Part shown: positions 1 through 7,139 of the stretch, one piece after another | Layout: every line of letters begins with the position of its first letter | Numbering within the stretch: position 1 is the first letter of the stretch | Source of the DNA: Opitutaceae bacterium | Lineage (GTDB): Bacteria; Verrucomicrobiota; Verrucomicrobiia; Opitutales; Opitutaceae | Direction: 5' to 3' | Length of the DNA stretch: 37,620 bases | NCBI GenBank assembly: GCA_003164715.1 | Contig: PLTZ01000012.1 | Span: forward strand, 1 to 37,620 | Made by a program: the position numbers and the translations under genes | Notes under the pieces: generated by a model | What the model was told of the DNA's origin: nothing | The model's database searches: none | What the model saw: only the letters and a program-made list of their open reading frames with translations

Positions 1-1062
1 CCCCTTATCCGCGATCCGCGCGACAAATACCACTGGGAGCGCGATGCCCTGGCTTGCAAGACGAAGTACGTGCGCATCGTTCGGCGCCGGCACCGCGGCC
101 GCTGGCGCTACTACGCGCAGCTGGTCCAGGAAGGGAAACCGCCGACCTGCCAGCGCATTCTGGCCCCGAAGGGGACGCTTGGCGGACTCGATCTGGGCCC
201 TTCCACCCTCGCGGCCGTGACGGACAAGCTGGCCCTAAAGACGGTGCTTTGCCCGGGGGTGGCGAACAAGGCTGCGGAACTGCGTGTCGTCGGCCGCGCC
301 ATCGATCGCTCCAGGCGGGCCATGAATCCCGGCAACTACAACCCGGATGGGACCGTTCGTCGTGGCCCGAAGCGCTGGGTGCGATCGAATCACTATCGGA
401 AGCTGCAGGCGTGCCAGGAGGATCTCCAGGTGGGGCTTGCAGCCACGCGCAAGAGGGAGCACGGGGAACTGGCCAACCGGCTCCTGGCGCAAGCGCTCAA
501 CTGGAGGACGGAGGACGTCTCCTACAAGGCCTTCCAGAGACTTTTGGGACGGAGCGTTGGAAGACGCGCCCCGTCGCTGTTCATCGCAACCCTCTCCCGC
601 AAAGCCGAAAATACTGGCGGGAGCGTGGTGGCGTTTCGCACCCGGTCCACCCGGCTGTCCCAGTTCGATCACTCGACCGGGGACTGCGTGAAGAAGCCGC
701 TTTCCGAGCGGCTCCACGTCTTCGGGGACGGCCGGACTGCGCCCGTGGACCGCGACGTTTACAGCGCGTTTCTCGCCCGCTTCGTCCGGGACGATCAGCT
801 CGACATCCGCCAGGTCCTCGAGGCCTGGCCACATGCGGAACCGCGGGTGCGATTGCCGGTGTCGGGTCTTCCAAGCTGCGAGCGCCGGGCTTTGCCCGGA
901 CACGGTCCCCGAAAGGGGCCCGTCGGAGCGGTTCGGCAATCAAAGGCAGGGTCAGCCAGGGATGACGCCGGGGATGCTGTACGCCGCAAGGCGGAGAGCC
1001 CCGGAAAAGCCCTGGTCACGGCCCGGGAGGCGCAAGCCTCCGCCCGAATCCCCCGACCTTAG
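1..1062 (+). CDS. tnpB: TnpB-like RNA-guided nuclease/transposase accessory protein, 5' partial, zinc ribbon lost
   Basis: The frame is open from base 1, so the true start is outside the window; 353 residues are visible, and an internal GTG at 70 is the first recognised start. It resembles IS200/IS605 OrfB (TnpB) proteins. RuvC-like motifs are present: GLDLGPST (first Asp), NWRTEDVSYKAFQ (Glu) and APVDRDVYSAF (last Asp). The zinc ribbon that normally separates the last two motifs as two Cys pairs is gone: the segment reads SQFDHSTGDCVKKPLSERLH followed by VFGDG, with only one Cys. The C-terminal third is low-complexity and coincides with the structured RNA region, and the TAG stop (1060-1062) overlaps the right-end hairpin, from its loop into the stem. 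The RuvC triad looks intact, but loss of the Cys ligands suggests either decay or an unusual variant. Confidence 0.75.
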   Translation, partial: PLIRDPRDKYHWERDALACKTKYVRIVRRRHRGRWRYYAQLVQEGKPPTCQRILAPKGTLGGLDLGPSTLAAVTDKLALKTVLCPGVANKAAELRVVGRAIDRSRRAMNPGNYNPDGTVRRGPKRWVRSNHYRKLQACQEDLQVGLAATRKREHGELANRLLAQALNWRTEDVSYKAFQRLLGRSVGRRAPSLFIATLSRKAENTGGSVVAFRTRSTRLSQFDHSTGDCVKKPLSERLHVFGDGRTAPVDRDVYSAFLARFVRDDQLDIRQVLEAWPHAEPRVRLPVSGLPSCERRALPGHGPRKGPVGAVRQSKAGSARDDAGDAVRRKAESPGKALVTAREAQASARIPRP

Positions 1063-1078
1063 TCGTGGGGAGGTTCAA
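880..1078 (+). ncRNA. Probable omega RNA (reRNA) scaffold at the 3' end of the TnpB element
   Basis: Several perfect hairpins are packed into the 3' end of the tnpB frame: CCGGGC/GCCCGG around TTT (885-899), CCCC/GGGG around a GAAA tetraloop (907-918), CCGC/GCGG around AAG (984-994), GGAGGC/GCCTCC around a GCAA tetraloop (1026-1041), and the terminal hairpin at 1050-1070. In TnpB systems the guide-RNA scaffold overlaps the end of tnpB and the right end, with the guide copied from the flank. If that holds here, the guide would begin at 1079, inside the ssb remnant. The structures are seen; the RNA role is inferred from the family. Confidence 0.5.
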
Positions 1079-1394
1079 CCACACGGTCTTCATTAACGAC
1101 ATCGAGGTCTGGGGACCCTCAGGCGAGGCCTGCGCCCACTTCCTCACGTCCGGGTCGATGGTCCTGGTCGAGGGGCGCATGGAGGTCGACCAGTGGAAGG
1201 ACCGCCAGAGCGGCGCCAAGCGCTCCCGCATGAAGGTGGTCGCGGAAAACGTCCAGTTCCTCAGGATCAAGCGTCCGGAGGCCGGGGGAGGGCCCGATCC
1301 GGCGCCCGGAGCCCCAGGCGCCGCGCCAGAAGAGGCCGCCGGCCGAGGGGCCCCGTCCAGGCGCCCGGGCCGCGCGGCGAGGACCGTGTCGTGA
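1079..1394 (+). pseudogene. ssb: Single-stranded DNA-binding protein, C-terminal fragment cut by the IS element
   Basis: Immediately after the element end the frame encodes HTVFINDIEVWG, then LTSGSMVLVEGRMEVDQWKD and VVAENVQFL. These are the third strand to the end of an SSB OB fold. A low-complexity Pro/Gly/Ala tail of about 40 residues follows. The N-terminal 45-50 residues expected for SSB (first OB strands) are missing, and the upstream sequence is transposon. A GTG at 1065 inside the element hairpin is in frame, so a truncated product could in principle be translated from the IS end, but it would lack half the OB fold. The acidic SSB tail motif (DDDIPF-like) is absent; the protein ends RAARTVS. 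A functional ssb must therefore be elsewhere in the genome. Confidence 0.8.
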
Positions 1395-1720
1395 ACGCGG
1401 CGGGAGCGGTCAGGGCTGCTACCGGGGCCTTCCTGGCCGCGGGGGGATTCGCAGCGGCGGCGGCGGCCCTTGGGCACCTCCCGATGCCGGCGGCCGTTCG
1501 CGCGGCCGGGATGCTCGCCCTACCCCTGGCCCTGCTCGGCGCTCTGAGTCGGGGCGGCCGGCGCCTCTGCCGCGGCGCTGTCGGGACCGGGGGCCTCGGA
1601 CCACCGCTCCGGGACCTCCTGCTCGGGCAGCGCGGTAAGCTGGACCAGGCTCTTCATCGACGAGAAGTGCTGGCTCAGGTCGAAGTCCCCATCGAGTCCG
1701 CCGACCAGCTTGTCGAATAG
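1391..1720 (+). CDS. Possible small membrane protein, unrecognised
   Basis: A GTG at 1391 overlaps the ssb stop as GTGA and opens a 109-codon frame. Its first 55 residues are rich in Ala, Leu and Gly and could form two membrane helices (about residues 10-27 and 38-52). The second half overlaps the 3' end of the SNF2 gene on the other strand by about 200 bp and looks like shadow sequence. I recognise no family. The coupling to ssb argues for a gene, the antisense overlap argues against it. The true product may be shorter, or the frame may be spurious. Confidence 0.25.
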   Translation: MNAAGAVRAATGAFLAAGGFAAAAAALGHLPMPAAVRAAGMLALPLALLGALSRGGRRLCRGAVGTGGLGPPLRDLLLGQRGKLDQALHRREVLAQVEVPIESADQLVE

Positions 1721-4192
1721 GTCCCTCTTGGAGGCCTTCAGGGCCTGGATGCGCTCCTCCACGGTCCCCGCCGTCACCATGCGGTAGACGAAGACCGTGT
1801 TGGTCTGGCCGATCCTGTGGACACGGTCGACCGCCTGGGCCTCCACGGCCGGGTTCCACCACGGATCGAGGAGGAAGACGTAGTCAGCCGCATGAAGCGT
1901 GATCCCGGTGCCGGCGGCCTTGAGCGAGACCAGCATGGCCGCCGCTCCGGGGGCTCCCTGGAAGGCCTGGACGGGCTTCAGGCGGTCGAGCGTCATGCCG
2001 GTCAGCTCGAACCTCGGCAGATCGGGAAAATTCTGGATGAGCGCCGCGCGCACGCGGTCGAGCAGCATCACGAACTGCGAAAAGATGACGACCTTGTGGC
2101 CGCTTCCGACGATCTCGGCCAGCTTCTCCACCAGCAGGTTGATCTTGCCCGAATCCGACAGCGGGGCCTTGAGCCACGGCAGCATATCCGGGTCGCAGCA
2201 GGTCTGGCGCAGGCGCGTCAAAAGCGCCAGGAAGCCGAACGACTTCTCGCGCATGGCCGAACCCACGTCGTCGCCCAGGCGCTCGAGCCCCTCCGTGCAG
2301 ATCCTGGCATACTCGGCGCGCTGCACGTCGGTGAGCGGGCAGATGAGGTCCATCTCGACCTTCGGAGGCAGCTCCTGCGCAACCTCCTTCTTCGTGCGCC
2401 TGAGGATGAACGGCGCCAGCTGCGCCCTGAGCCTCGCGAGCGTGGCCTCGCGGTCGGCGCTGAGCGAGGCCTCGAACGACGAGCGTGTGCCCAGGAGCCC
2501 GGGAAGCAGGAACCGGAAGATGCTCCAGAGGTCGAGCTGCCGGTTCTCAAGCGGCGTTCCCGTGAGCACGACCCGGTGTCTCGCACGCACGGCGAAGCAG
2601 GTCTGGGTGACCTTGGCGTCGGGATTCTTGATGAACTGCCCCTCGTCAAGGACGGCGTAGCCGAACTCCACACTGTCGAGAAGGGCGCGGTGCTTCCTGA
2701 GCTGCGTGTAGCTGCACAGCCAGAGGACGGGGTCCTTGCGCGACGAGAAGTCGTTACCCGTCTTCAGGACGTCGACCGTCATCTCGGGGAAGAACTTCCC
2801 AATCTCCTCCCGCCAGACCGGCACGACGCTCGCCGGGCACACGATGAGGCTCGGGCGCTCCCTGGCGGGCCTCGCCGAGAGGAGCGAGAGGACCTGCAGC
2901 GTCTTTCCCAGCCCCATCTCGTCGGCAAGGAGCCCGTGGCAGTCCACCTCGCACAGGTGGTGCATCCACTCCACGCCGCGCCTCTGGTAGGGCCTGAGGA
3001 TCGCCGCCAGCGCCGGCGGCGAGTCCGGCGCCGCCAGGACCCGCTGGCGCCAGGCCTCCATCTCGGGCGAGAGCGTGAGCTTGAGGCGCGCGTCGTTGAA
3101 GAGAGAGAACACCAGGTACTGCAGGAGCGATCCCCCGCCCTCCTGCGTCTCCTCGATGTTGCGGCGCCACGAGCTGTAGGACTCCCACTTCTCGGCGGAG
3201 AGGGCCACGATGCCGAGGTTCGGGAGGATGACCGGCTGGCCCCCGCGCTTGAGGAGCGCCGAGACCTCCCCCTCGGTCAGCATCCGCTCGCCGGCCCGGA
3301 AGATCCACCGCAGGTTGAGCCCGGCGTCGCCGGCCACGCGCTCGGCGACGGCCTCGATCTCGACGCTGCGCGTGCCCTTGAGCAGATTCGCTGCCTTGTC
3401 GTCGAGTTCTATGGAGAAGACGCGCCTCCATAGCGGCAGCGTCACCTTCAGAAAGTTCGGGATCTCGACCAGCGACTCCATGAGGTACGCCCCCGTGTCC
3501 TGGTTGTACTGGAAGTGCGCCTTTCGCGCATAGGCCGCCAGACCTATCAGCTTCGCGCGCTCGCCCGACGAGACGTGCCCGTTGCCGCCGTTCGCGGACC
3601 TTGTGTCGGGCCCGAGCGCCGGGCTGCGGGTCTTCTTGTCCACCTCGATCCAGAAGGCCTGGAACGCGAGGCCGGAGGACTTGATCTTGAAGACGAGGAT
3701 CAGCGGCCGGGACGGGCCGTTCAGGCGAGACGCAGCCGGAGCGCCCGCGCCGTTGGCCGCCGGCTGGGGCTTGACGCCGGCGCCGTTTACCGGGACGCCG
3801 TTGGCCGGGCCGCCGTTCGCAGCCACCTCGGCCGCGGGGGCGGGCTCCGCCGGAAGCGGCGAAATCTCGTCAGCGACGAGTTCCTCGATCTCGTGAAGTC
3901 CCGCCACCGCAAGGGCATGCGCGACTTCCCGGTCCGTCGTGGACGACCGCACCGACAGGGTTCCCGCGTTCCACTCGATGACCGCGTACTCGTCCTTCTT
4001 CTCGATGCGCCGGTGGATGATCGCATCCCGGGCCGTCAATTCGAGCTCCCTCACCTCCCCGTTCCGGTAGATCCTGCGACCCTCGTCCAGCTGGCTGGGC
4101 GAGAATGTCTCAGACCAGTCATCCGCGAGCATATCAAACCAATATTCCAGGGAATGTGGCGTGTAGACCCGTTTCGGACCGTGGGTTTGCAT
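1520..4192 (-). CDS. SNF2/Rad54-family DNA-dependent ATPase (DEAD/DEAH helicase superfamily 2)
   Basis: This 890-residue protein has the full set of SNF2 motifs: motif I ADEMGLGKT near residue 425, motif II LDEGQFIKNP near 514 (DEGQ where bacterial homologues often have DEAQ), motif III LTGTPLENRQLDLWS, and a C-terminal helicase lobe with VVIFSQFV, KAAGTGITLHAA and WNPAVEAQAVDRVHRIGQ near 770-800. The N-terminal 100 residues resemble the region preceding SWIM zinc fingers in bacterial SNF2 proteins, but no CxC...CxH finger is visible. A Pro/Ala/Asn-rich linker follows (about 110-150). The C terminus is an Ala/Pro/Glu-rich tail. Such proteins remodel protein-DNA or polymerase-DNA complexes; the target is unknown. 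The gene stands alone, divergent from mgtA. The ATG at 4192 is the first plausible start; a later in-frame ATG near residue 22 is possible. Confidence 0.9.
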   Translation of the reverse strand: MQTHGPKRVYTPHSLEYWFDMLADDWSETFSPSQLDEGRRIYRNGEVRELELTARDAIIHRRIEKKDEYAVIEWNAGTLSVRSSTTDREVAHALAVAGLHEIEELVADEISPLPAEPAPAAEVAANGGPANGVPVNGAGVKPQPAANGAGAPAASRLNGPSRPLILVFKIKSSGLAFQAFWIEVDKKTRSPALGPDTRSANGGNGHVSSGERAKLIGLAAYARKAHFQYNQDTGAYLMESLVEIPNFLKVTLPLWRRVFSIELDDKAANLLKGTRSVEIEAVAERVAGDAGLNLRWIFRAGERMLTEGEVSALLKRGGQPVILPNLGIVALSAEKWESYSSWRRNIEETQEGGGSLLQYLVFSLFNDARLKLTLSPEMEAWRQRVLAAPDSPPALAAILRPYQRRGVEWMHHLCEVDCHGLLADEMGLGKTLQVLSLLSARPARERPSLIVCPASVVPVWREEIGKFFPEMTVDVLKTGNDFSSRKDPVLWLCSYTQLRKHRALLDSVEFGYAVLDEGQFIKNPDAKVTQTCFAVRARHRVVLTGTPLENRQLDLWSIFRFLLPGLLGTRSSFEASLSADREATLARLRAQLAPFILRRTKKEVAQELPPKVEMDLICPLTDVQRAEYARICTEGLERLGDDVGSAMREKSFGFLALLTRLRQTCCDPDMLPWLKAPLSDSGKINLLVEKLAEIVGSGHKVVIFSQFVMLLDRVRAALIQNFPDLPRFELTGMTLDRLKPVQAFQGAPGAAAMLVSLKAAGTGITLHAADYVFLLDPWWNPAVEAQAVDRVHRIGQTNTVFVYRMVTAGTVEERIQALKASKRDLFDKLVGGLDGDFDLSQHFSSMKSLVQLTALPEQEVPERWSEAPGPDSAAAEAPAAPTQSAEQGQG

Positions 4193-4233
4193 TTACCTAA
4201 AAGGTCGAACGTAGAGAGCAGCTCCCCTTTCGC

Positions 4234-4264
4234 GCAACAGTTTTCTCAGGTTATAAAATGTTGC
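4234..4264. promoter_or_regulatory. Imperfect palindrome in the SNF2/mgtA divergent promoter region
   Basis: GCAACAGTTTT (4234-4244) and AAAATGTTGC (4255-4264) are inverted repeats with a single unpaired base, separated by 10 bp. This is the only AT-rich island in the 313-bp intergenic region and contains TATAAA (4252-4257), a possible -10 on the plus strand; the complementary strand also offers a TATA-like box. It could be an operator for a dimeric regulator of both genes or an RNA hairpin. No clear -35 is seen. Confidence 0.4.
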
Positions 4265-4327
4265 CTATCGAGGCGTTTGCGGCTTGCGCGCCCCCGCGAT
4301 CGGGGTTGCCGTTGCAGCTCCGAGATC

Positions 4328-4504
4328 ATGACCGACCCACACCAGTTTGCTGATGGGGACAATTCGCCGTCATCACCGTCCGCGGCGCAGGCGTTTTGCA
4401 AATCGGGACCGCAGAGCCCCGCGTTTTCCAAGGTGAATGTGACGTTTGCTGGCGCGGCGGTTTTCCGGCTTGCACAGGCCGGAGGATGCAGCTCCTCAAT
4501 TTAA
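4328..4504 (+). CDS. Possible leader peptide ORF upstream of the magnesium ATPase gene
   Basis: An ATG at 4328 opens a 58-codon frame ending TAA at 4502-4504, one base before the preferred mgtA ATG at 4506. The peptide is rich in Ser, Pro and Ala, with repeated Ser-Pro pairs in residues 13-35. No family is recognised. In enterobacteria mgtA is controlled by a short proline-containing leader ORF (mgtL); the position here is suggestive, but the peptide is longer and not homologous. It could instead be chance open sequence in a GC-rich region. Confidence 0.25.
   Translation: MTDPHQFADGDNSPSSPSAAQAFCKSGPQSPAFSKVNVTFAGAAVFRLAQAGGCSSSI
4463..4497 (+). promoter_or_regulatory. Two mutually exclusive small hairpins around the mgtA ribosome-binding region
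   Basis: CCGGC (4465-4469) can pair with GCCGG (4478-4482). GGAG (4481-4484), a Shine-Dalgarno-like run, can instead pair with CTCC (4492-4495). The two pairings share bases 4481-4482, so they cannot form together. This could gate translation of the ATPase gene, but the stems are short and I recognise no known riboswitch (no M-box signature). Confidence 0.25.
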
Positions 4505-4505
4505 G

Positions 4506-7127
4506 ATGCCCACGACCCCAAAGAATGGGACCGAACGGCAAGGCTCGGCCGATCCTGCCCTGTACACGGCGGCCGAGGCCGAGCTCCTCGGCAAGCTGGG
4601 GACGTCGGCGGCCGGACTCACCTCCGAGCAGGCCGCGGCGAAACTCAGCGAATTCGGGCCGAACTCCGTGGCGAGCGGTGGTCGCCAGTCCTTCCTGGCC
4701 GACATCCTCCACCGCTGCAAGAACCCGCTCGTCATCCAGCTGCTTATCATCGCGATCGTCTGCTATATCACGGGCGATCCGACCTCGGCCGGCGTGGTGG
4801 GCGGCATGGTCTGCCTGAGCGTCTTCCTCTCGTACTTCCAGGAGACGCGTTCGTCCCGGGCCGTCGAGAAGCTGCAGACCATGGTGAAGACGACCGTCAC
4901 GGTCGTGCGTGACGGGAAGGAGTCGGACATCCAGCTCGAGGAAGTGGTGCCCGGCGACCTCGTGGTCCTCGCCGCCGGGAGCCTGATCCCCGCCGACCTG
5001 CGCGTCCTCACGACGAAGGATTTCTTCGTCAGCCAGTCGGCGCTCACGGGCGAGTCCATGCCGGTCGAGAAGATCGCCGATTCGAACCAGCCCGTGGGCC
5101 GGGTGCCCTTCGAGTTCACGAACGCCTGCTTCATGGGCAGCAACGTGCTGAGCGGCTCCGCGCGCGCGGTCGTCGTGACCACGGGCAGCCGCACCTACTT
5201 CGGATCTCTGGCGGAGAAGATGCTCTCCAAGCGCGCGCCGACAAGCTTCGACGAGGGCGTGCGCGGCTTCACGTGGCTCATGATCCGCTTCATGGTCGTC
5301 ATGGTGCTGATCATGTTCTTCGCCTATGGGTTGAGGGACCACCAGTGGCTCGTGGCCCTGCTGTTCGCCCTCTCGGTCGCCGTCGGCCTCACCCCGGAGA
5401 TGCTGCCGATGATCATGACCGTCTGCCTCTCGAAGGGCGCGCTCATGATGTCCCGGAAGAAGGTCATCGTGAAGCACCTGCACGCGATCCAGAATTTCGG
5501 GGCGATGGACGTCCTGTGCACGGACAAGACCGGAACGCTGACCCAGGACCACGTCGTGCTCGAGCGCTACGTCGACGTGACCAACCGCACGAGTGAGGAC
5601 GTGCTGCGGTATGCGTACATGAATAGCTTCTACCAGACGGGCCTTCGTAACCTGCTCGACCGCGCGATCCTCGCGCACAGCGACCTCGACGTGGAGCGCA
5701 ATTGCAAGAAGGTCGACGAGATCCCCTTCGACTTCAAGCGGCGCAGGATGTCGGTCGTGATCGACTACGAGGACCGGCACGTCCTGATCTGCAAGGGCGC
5801 GGTCGAGGAGGTGATCGGGGCGTGCGTCAACTACCAGGTCGACGACGACGTGAACCCGCTTATCCAGCTGATCCGCGACGACCTTCTCGACGAGTACCGC
5901 ACGCTGAGCGCCCAGGGCTACAGGGTGCTCGCGATCGCGTACCGCGAGTTCGATCGCACCAAGTCGGTGTTCGCAGTGGCCGACGAGTCGGATCTGATAC
6001 TGCTCGGTTACATCGCGTTCTTCGACCCGCCGAAGGACACGTCCGCCCGAGCGATCGAGGCGCTCGGCCGCTCCGGCGTCGCGGTCAAGATTCTCACCGG
6101 TGACAACGAGCTCGTGACGCGCAAGGTCTGCAACGACGTGGGCATTAAGGTCGCCAAGATCGTCACCGGGCCGCAGTTGGCGGCGCTTGACGAGGCGGCC
6201 TTCGGCCGCGAGGTCGCCGAGGGCAATGTGTTCGCCCGTCTGACGCCGGACCAGAAGGAGAAGGTAATCAAGAGTCTCCGGTCCCAGGGCCATGTGGTCG
6301 GGTTCATGGGAGACGGCATCAACGATGTCCTCGCGATGAAGGCCGCCGACGTCGGCATCTCGGTCGACACCGCAGTCGACGTCGCGAAGGAGTCCGCCGA
6401 CATCATTCTGCTCGAGAAGAGCCTCCTCGTCCTCGAGGACGGGATCCTCGAGGGGCGCAAGGTCTTCGGGAACATCATCAAGTACATCAAGATGGGGGCC
6501 AGCTCCAACTTCGGGAATATGTTCAGCATGCTGGGCTCGGTGTTCGTCCTGCCCGTCGACCTCCTGCCGATGCTGCCCCTGCAAATCCTGGTCAACAACC
6601 TGCTCTACGACTTCTCGCAGGTCGGGATCCCGCTAGACCACGTCGACCAGGAGTACCTGGACAAGCCCAGGCGCTGGAACATCAAGAGCATCCAGAACTT
6701 CATGTTCTTCGTGGGCCCGATCAGCTCGATCTTCGACTACGGGACCTGGTTCCTCATGCTGTACCTCTTCGGATGCGCGGCATTCGGGAACGCCGACACG
6801 CCCGACGCGGTGAAGGGGCACCTGGAGAAGCTCTTCCACAGCGCGTGGTTCGTCGAGTCGATCGTGACCCAGACGCTCATCGTTCACATCATCCGCACGC
6901 GGCGCATACCCTTCATCCAAAGCCGCGCCAGCCCGACCATGCTGCTCACCACGATAGGCATCATGGCGATCGGGATCGCCCTGCCCTTCACGGCCGTCGG
7001 CCGCTACCTCGGGTTCGTGGCTCTCCCCGCGTCGTTCTTCCTCTGGCTGCTCCTTTTCGTGGTGACCTACAGCGTCCTCACCCACATCGTGAAGACCTTG
7101 TTCTACCGGCGTTTCGGCACGGACTGA
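4506..7127 (+). CDS. mgtA: Magnesium-translocating P-type ATPase (type IIIB)
   Basis: This 873-residue inner-membrane pump would import Mg2+ using ATP. Diagnostic motifs are the actuator-loop TGES near residue 181, the phosphorylation site DKTGTLTQ with Asp at residue 340, and GDGINDVLAMKAADVGIS in the hinge. The final membrane half contains MGASSNFGNMFSMLGS and ILVNNLLYDFSQVGIPLD, which are typical of MgtA/MgtB rather than Ca2+ or heavy-metal ATPases. The length fits the family (about 890-910). I chose ATG 4506 because the N terminus MPTTPKNG precedes the conserved cytosolic region; an in-frame TTG at 4446 would add 20 residues. The gene is divergent from the SNF2 gene and lies 12 bp upstream of a PTS EIIA-domain gene, so the two are probably co-transcribed. 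Confidence 0.95.
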   Translation: MPTTPKNGTERQGSADPALYTAAEAELLGKLGTSAAGLTSEQAAAKLSEFGPNSVASGGRQSFLADILHRCKNPLVIQLLIIAIVCYITGDPTSAGVVGGMVCLSVFLSYFQETRSSRAVEKLQTMVKTTVTVVRDGKESDIQLEEVVPGDLVVLAAGSLIPADLRVLTTKDFFVSQSALTGESMPVEKIADSNQPVGRVPFEFTNACFMGSNVLSGSARAVVVTTGSRTYFGSLAEKMLSKRAPTSFDEGVRGFTWLMIRFMVVMVLIMFFAYGLRDHQWLVALLFALSVAVGLTPEMLPMIMTVCLSKGALMMSRKKVIVKHLHAIQNFGAMDVLCTDKTGTLTQDHVVLERYVDVTNRTSEDVLRYAYMNSFYQTGLRNLLDRAILAHSDLDVERNCKKVDEIPFDFKRRRMSVVIDYEDRHVLICKGAVEEVIGACVNYQVDDDVNPLIQLIRDDLLDEYRTLSAQGYRVLAIAYREFDRTKSVFAVADESDLILLGYIAFFDPPKDTSARAIEALGRSGVAVKILTGDNELVTRKVCNDVGIKVAKIVTGPQLAALDEAAFGREVAEGNVFARLTPDQKEKVIKSLRSQGHVVGFMGDGINDVLAMKAADVGISVDTAVDVAKESADIILLEKSLLVLEDGILEGRKVFGNIIKYIKMGASSNFGNMFSMLGSVFVLPVDLLPMLPLQILVNNLLYDFSQVGIPLDHVDQEYLDKPRRWNIKSIQNFMFFVGPISSIFDYGTWFLMLYLFGCAAFGNADTPDAVKGHLEKLFHSAWFVESIVTQTLIVHIIRTRRIPFIQSRASPTMLLTTIGIMAIGIALPFTAVGRYLGFVALPASFFLWLLLFVVTYSVLTHIVKTLFYRRFGTD

Positions 7128-7139
7128 ACCGACTAAGCC

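Larger units (their letters stand above)
1..1078 (+). mobile_element. 3' part of an IS200/IS605-type (TnpB-carrying) element, left end outside the window
   Basis: The element comprises a TnpB-like reading frame, a run of stable hairpins and a right-end hairpin. That hairpin pairs CCCC (1050-1053) and CGAC (1054-1057) with GTCG (1062-1065) and GGGG (1067-1070), with T1066 bulged, and is followed by AGGTTCAA ending at 1078. Right ends that finish in TCAA after a subterminal hairpin are characteristic of IS200/IS605 elements. The flank from 1079 reads directly into the middle of an ssb gene, which fixes the boundary. No TnpA (Y1 transposase) is visible; it may lie upstream or be absent. Confidence 0.75.

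Noticed and set aside
2635-2660. DEGQ instead of DEAQ in SNF2 motif II
   Set aside because: The Asp-Glu pair and Gln needed for ATP hydrolysis are kept; DEGQ is a tolerated variant, so not a notable defect.
1817-3433. 538-codon plus-strand frame opposite the SNF2 gene
   Set aside because: Antisense shadow rich in Arg, Glu and Leu with no recognisable motif; the SNF2 frame is unambiguous.
4326-6584. 752-codon minus-strand frame opposite mgtA
   Set aside because: Composition is dominated by His, Asp, Arg and Val, typical of the antisense of a GC-rich gene; mgtA has clear family motifs.
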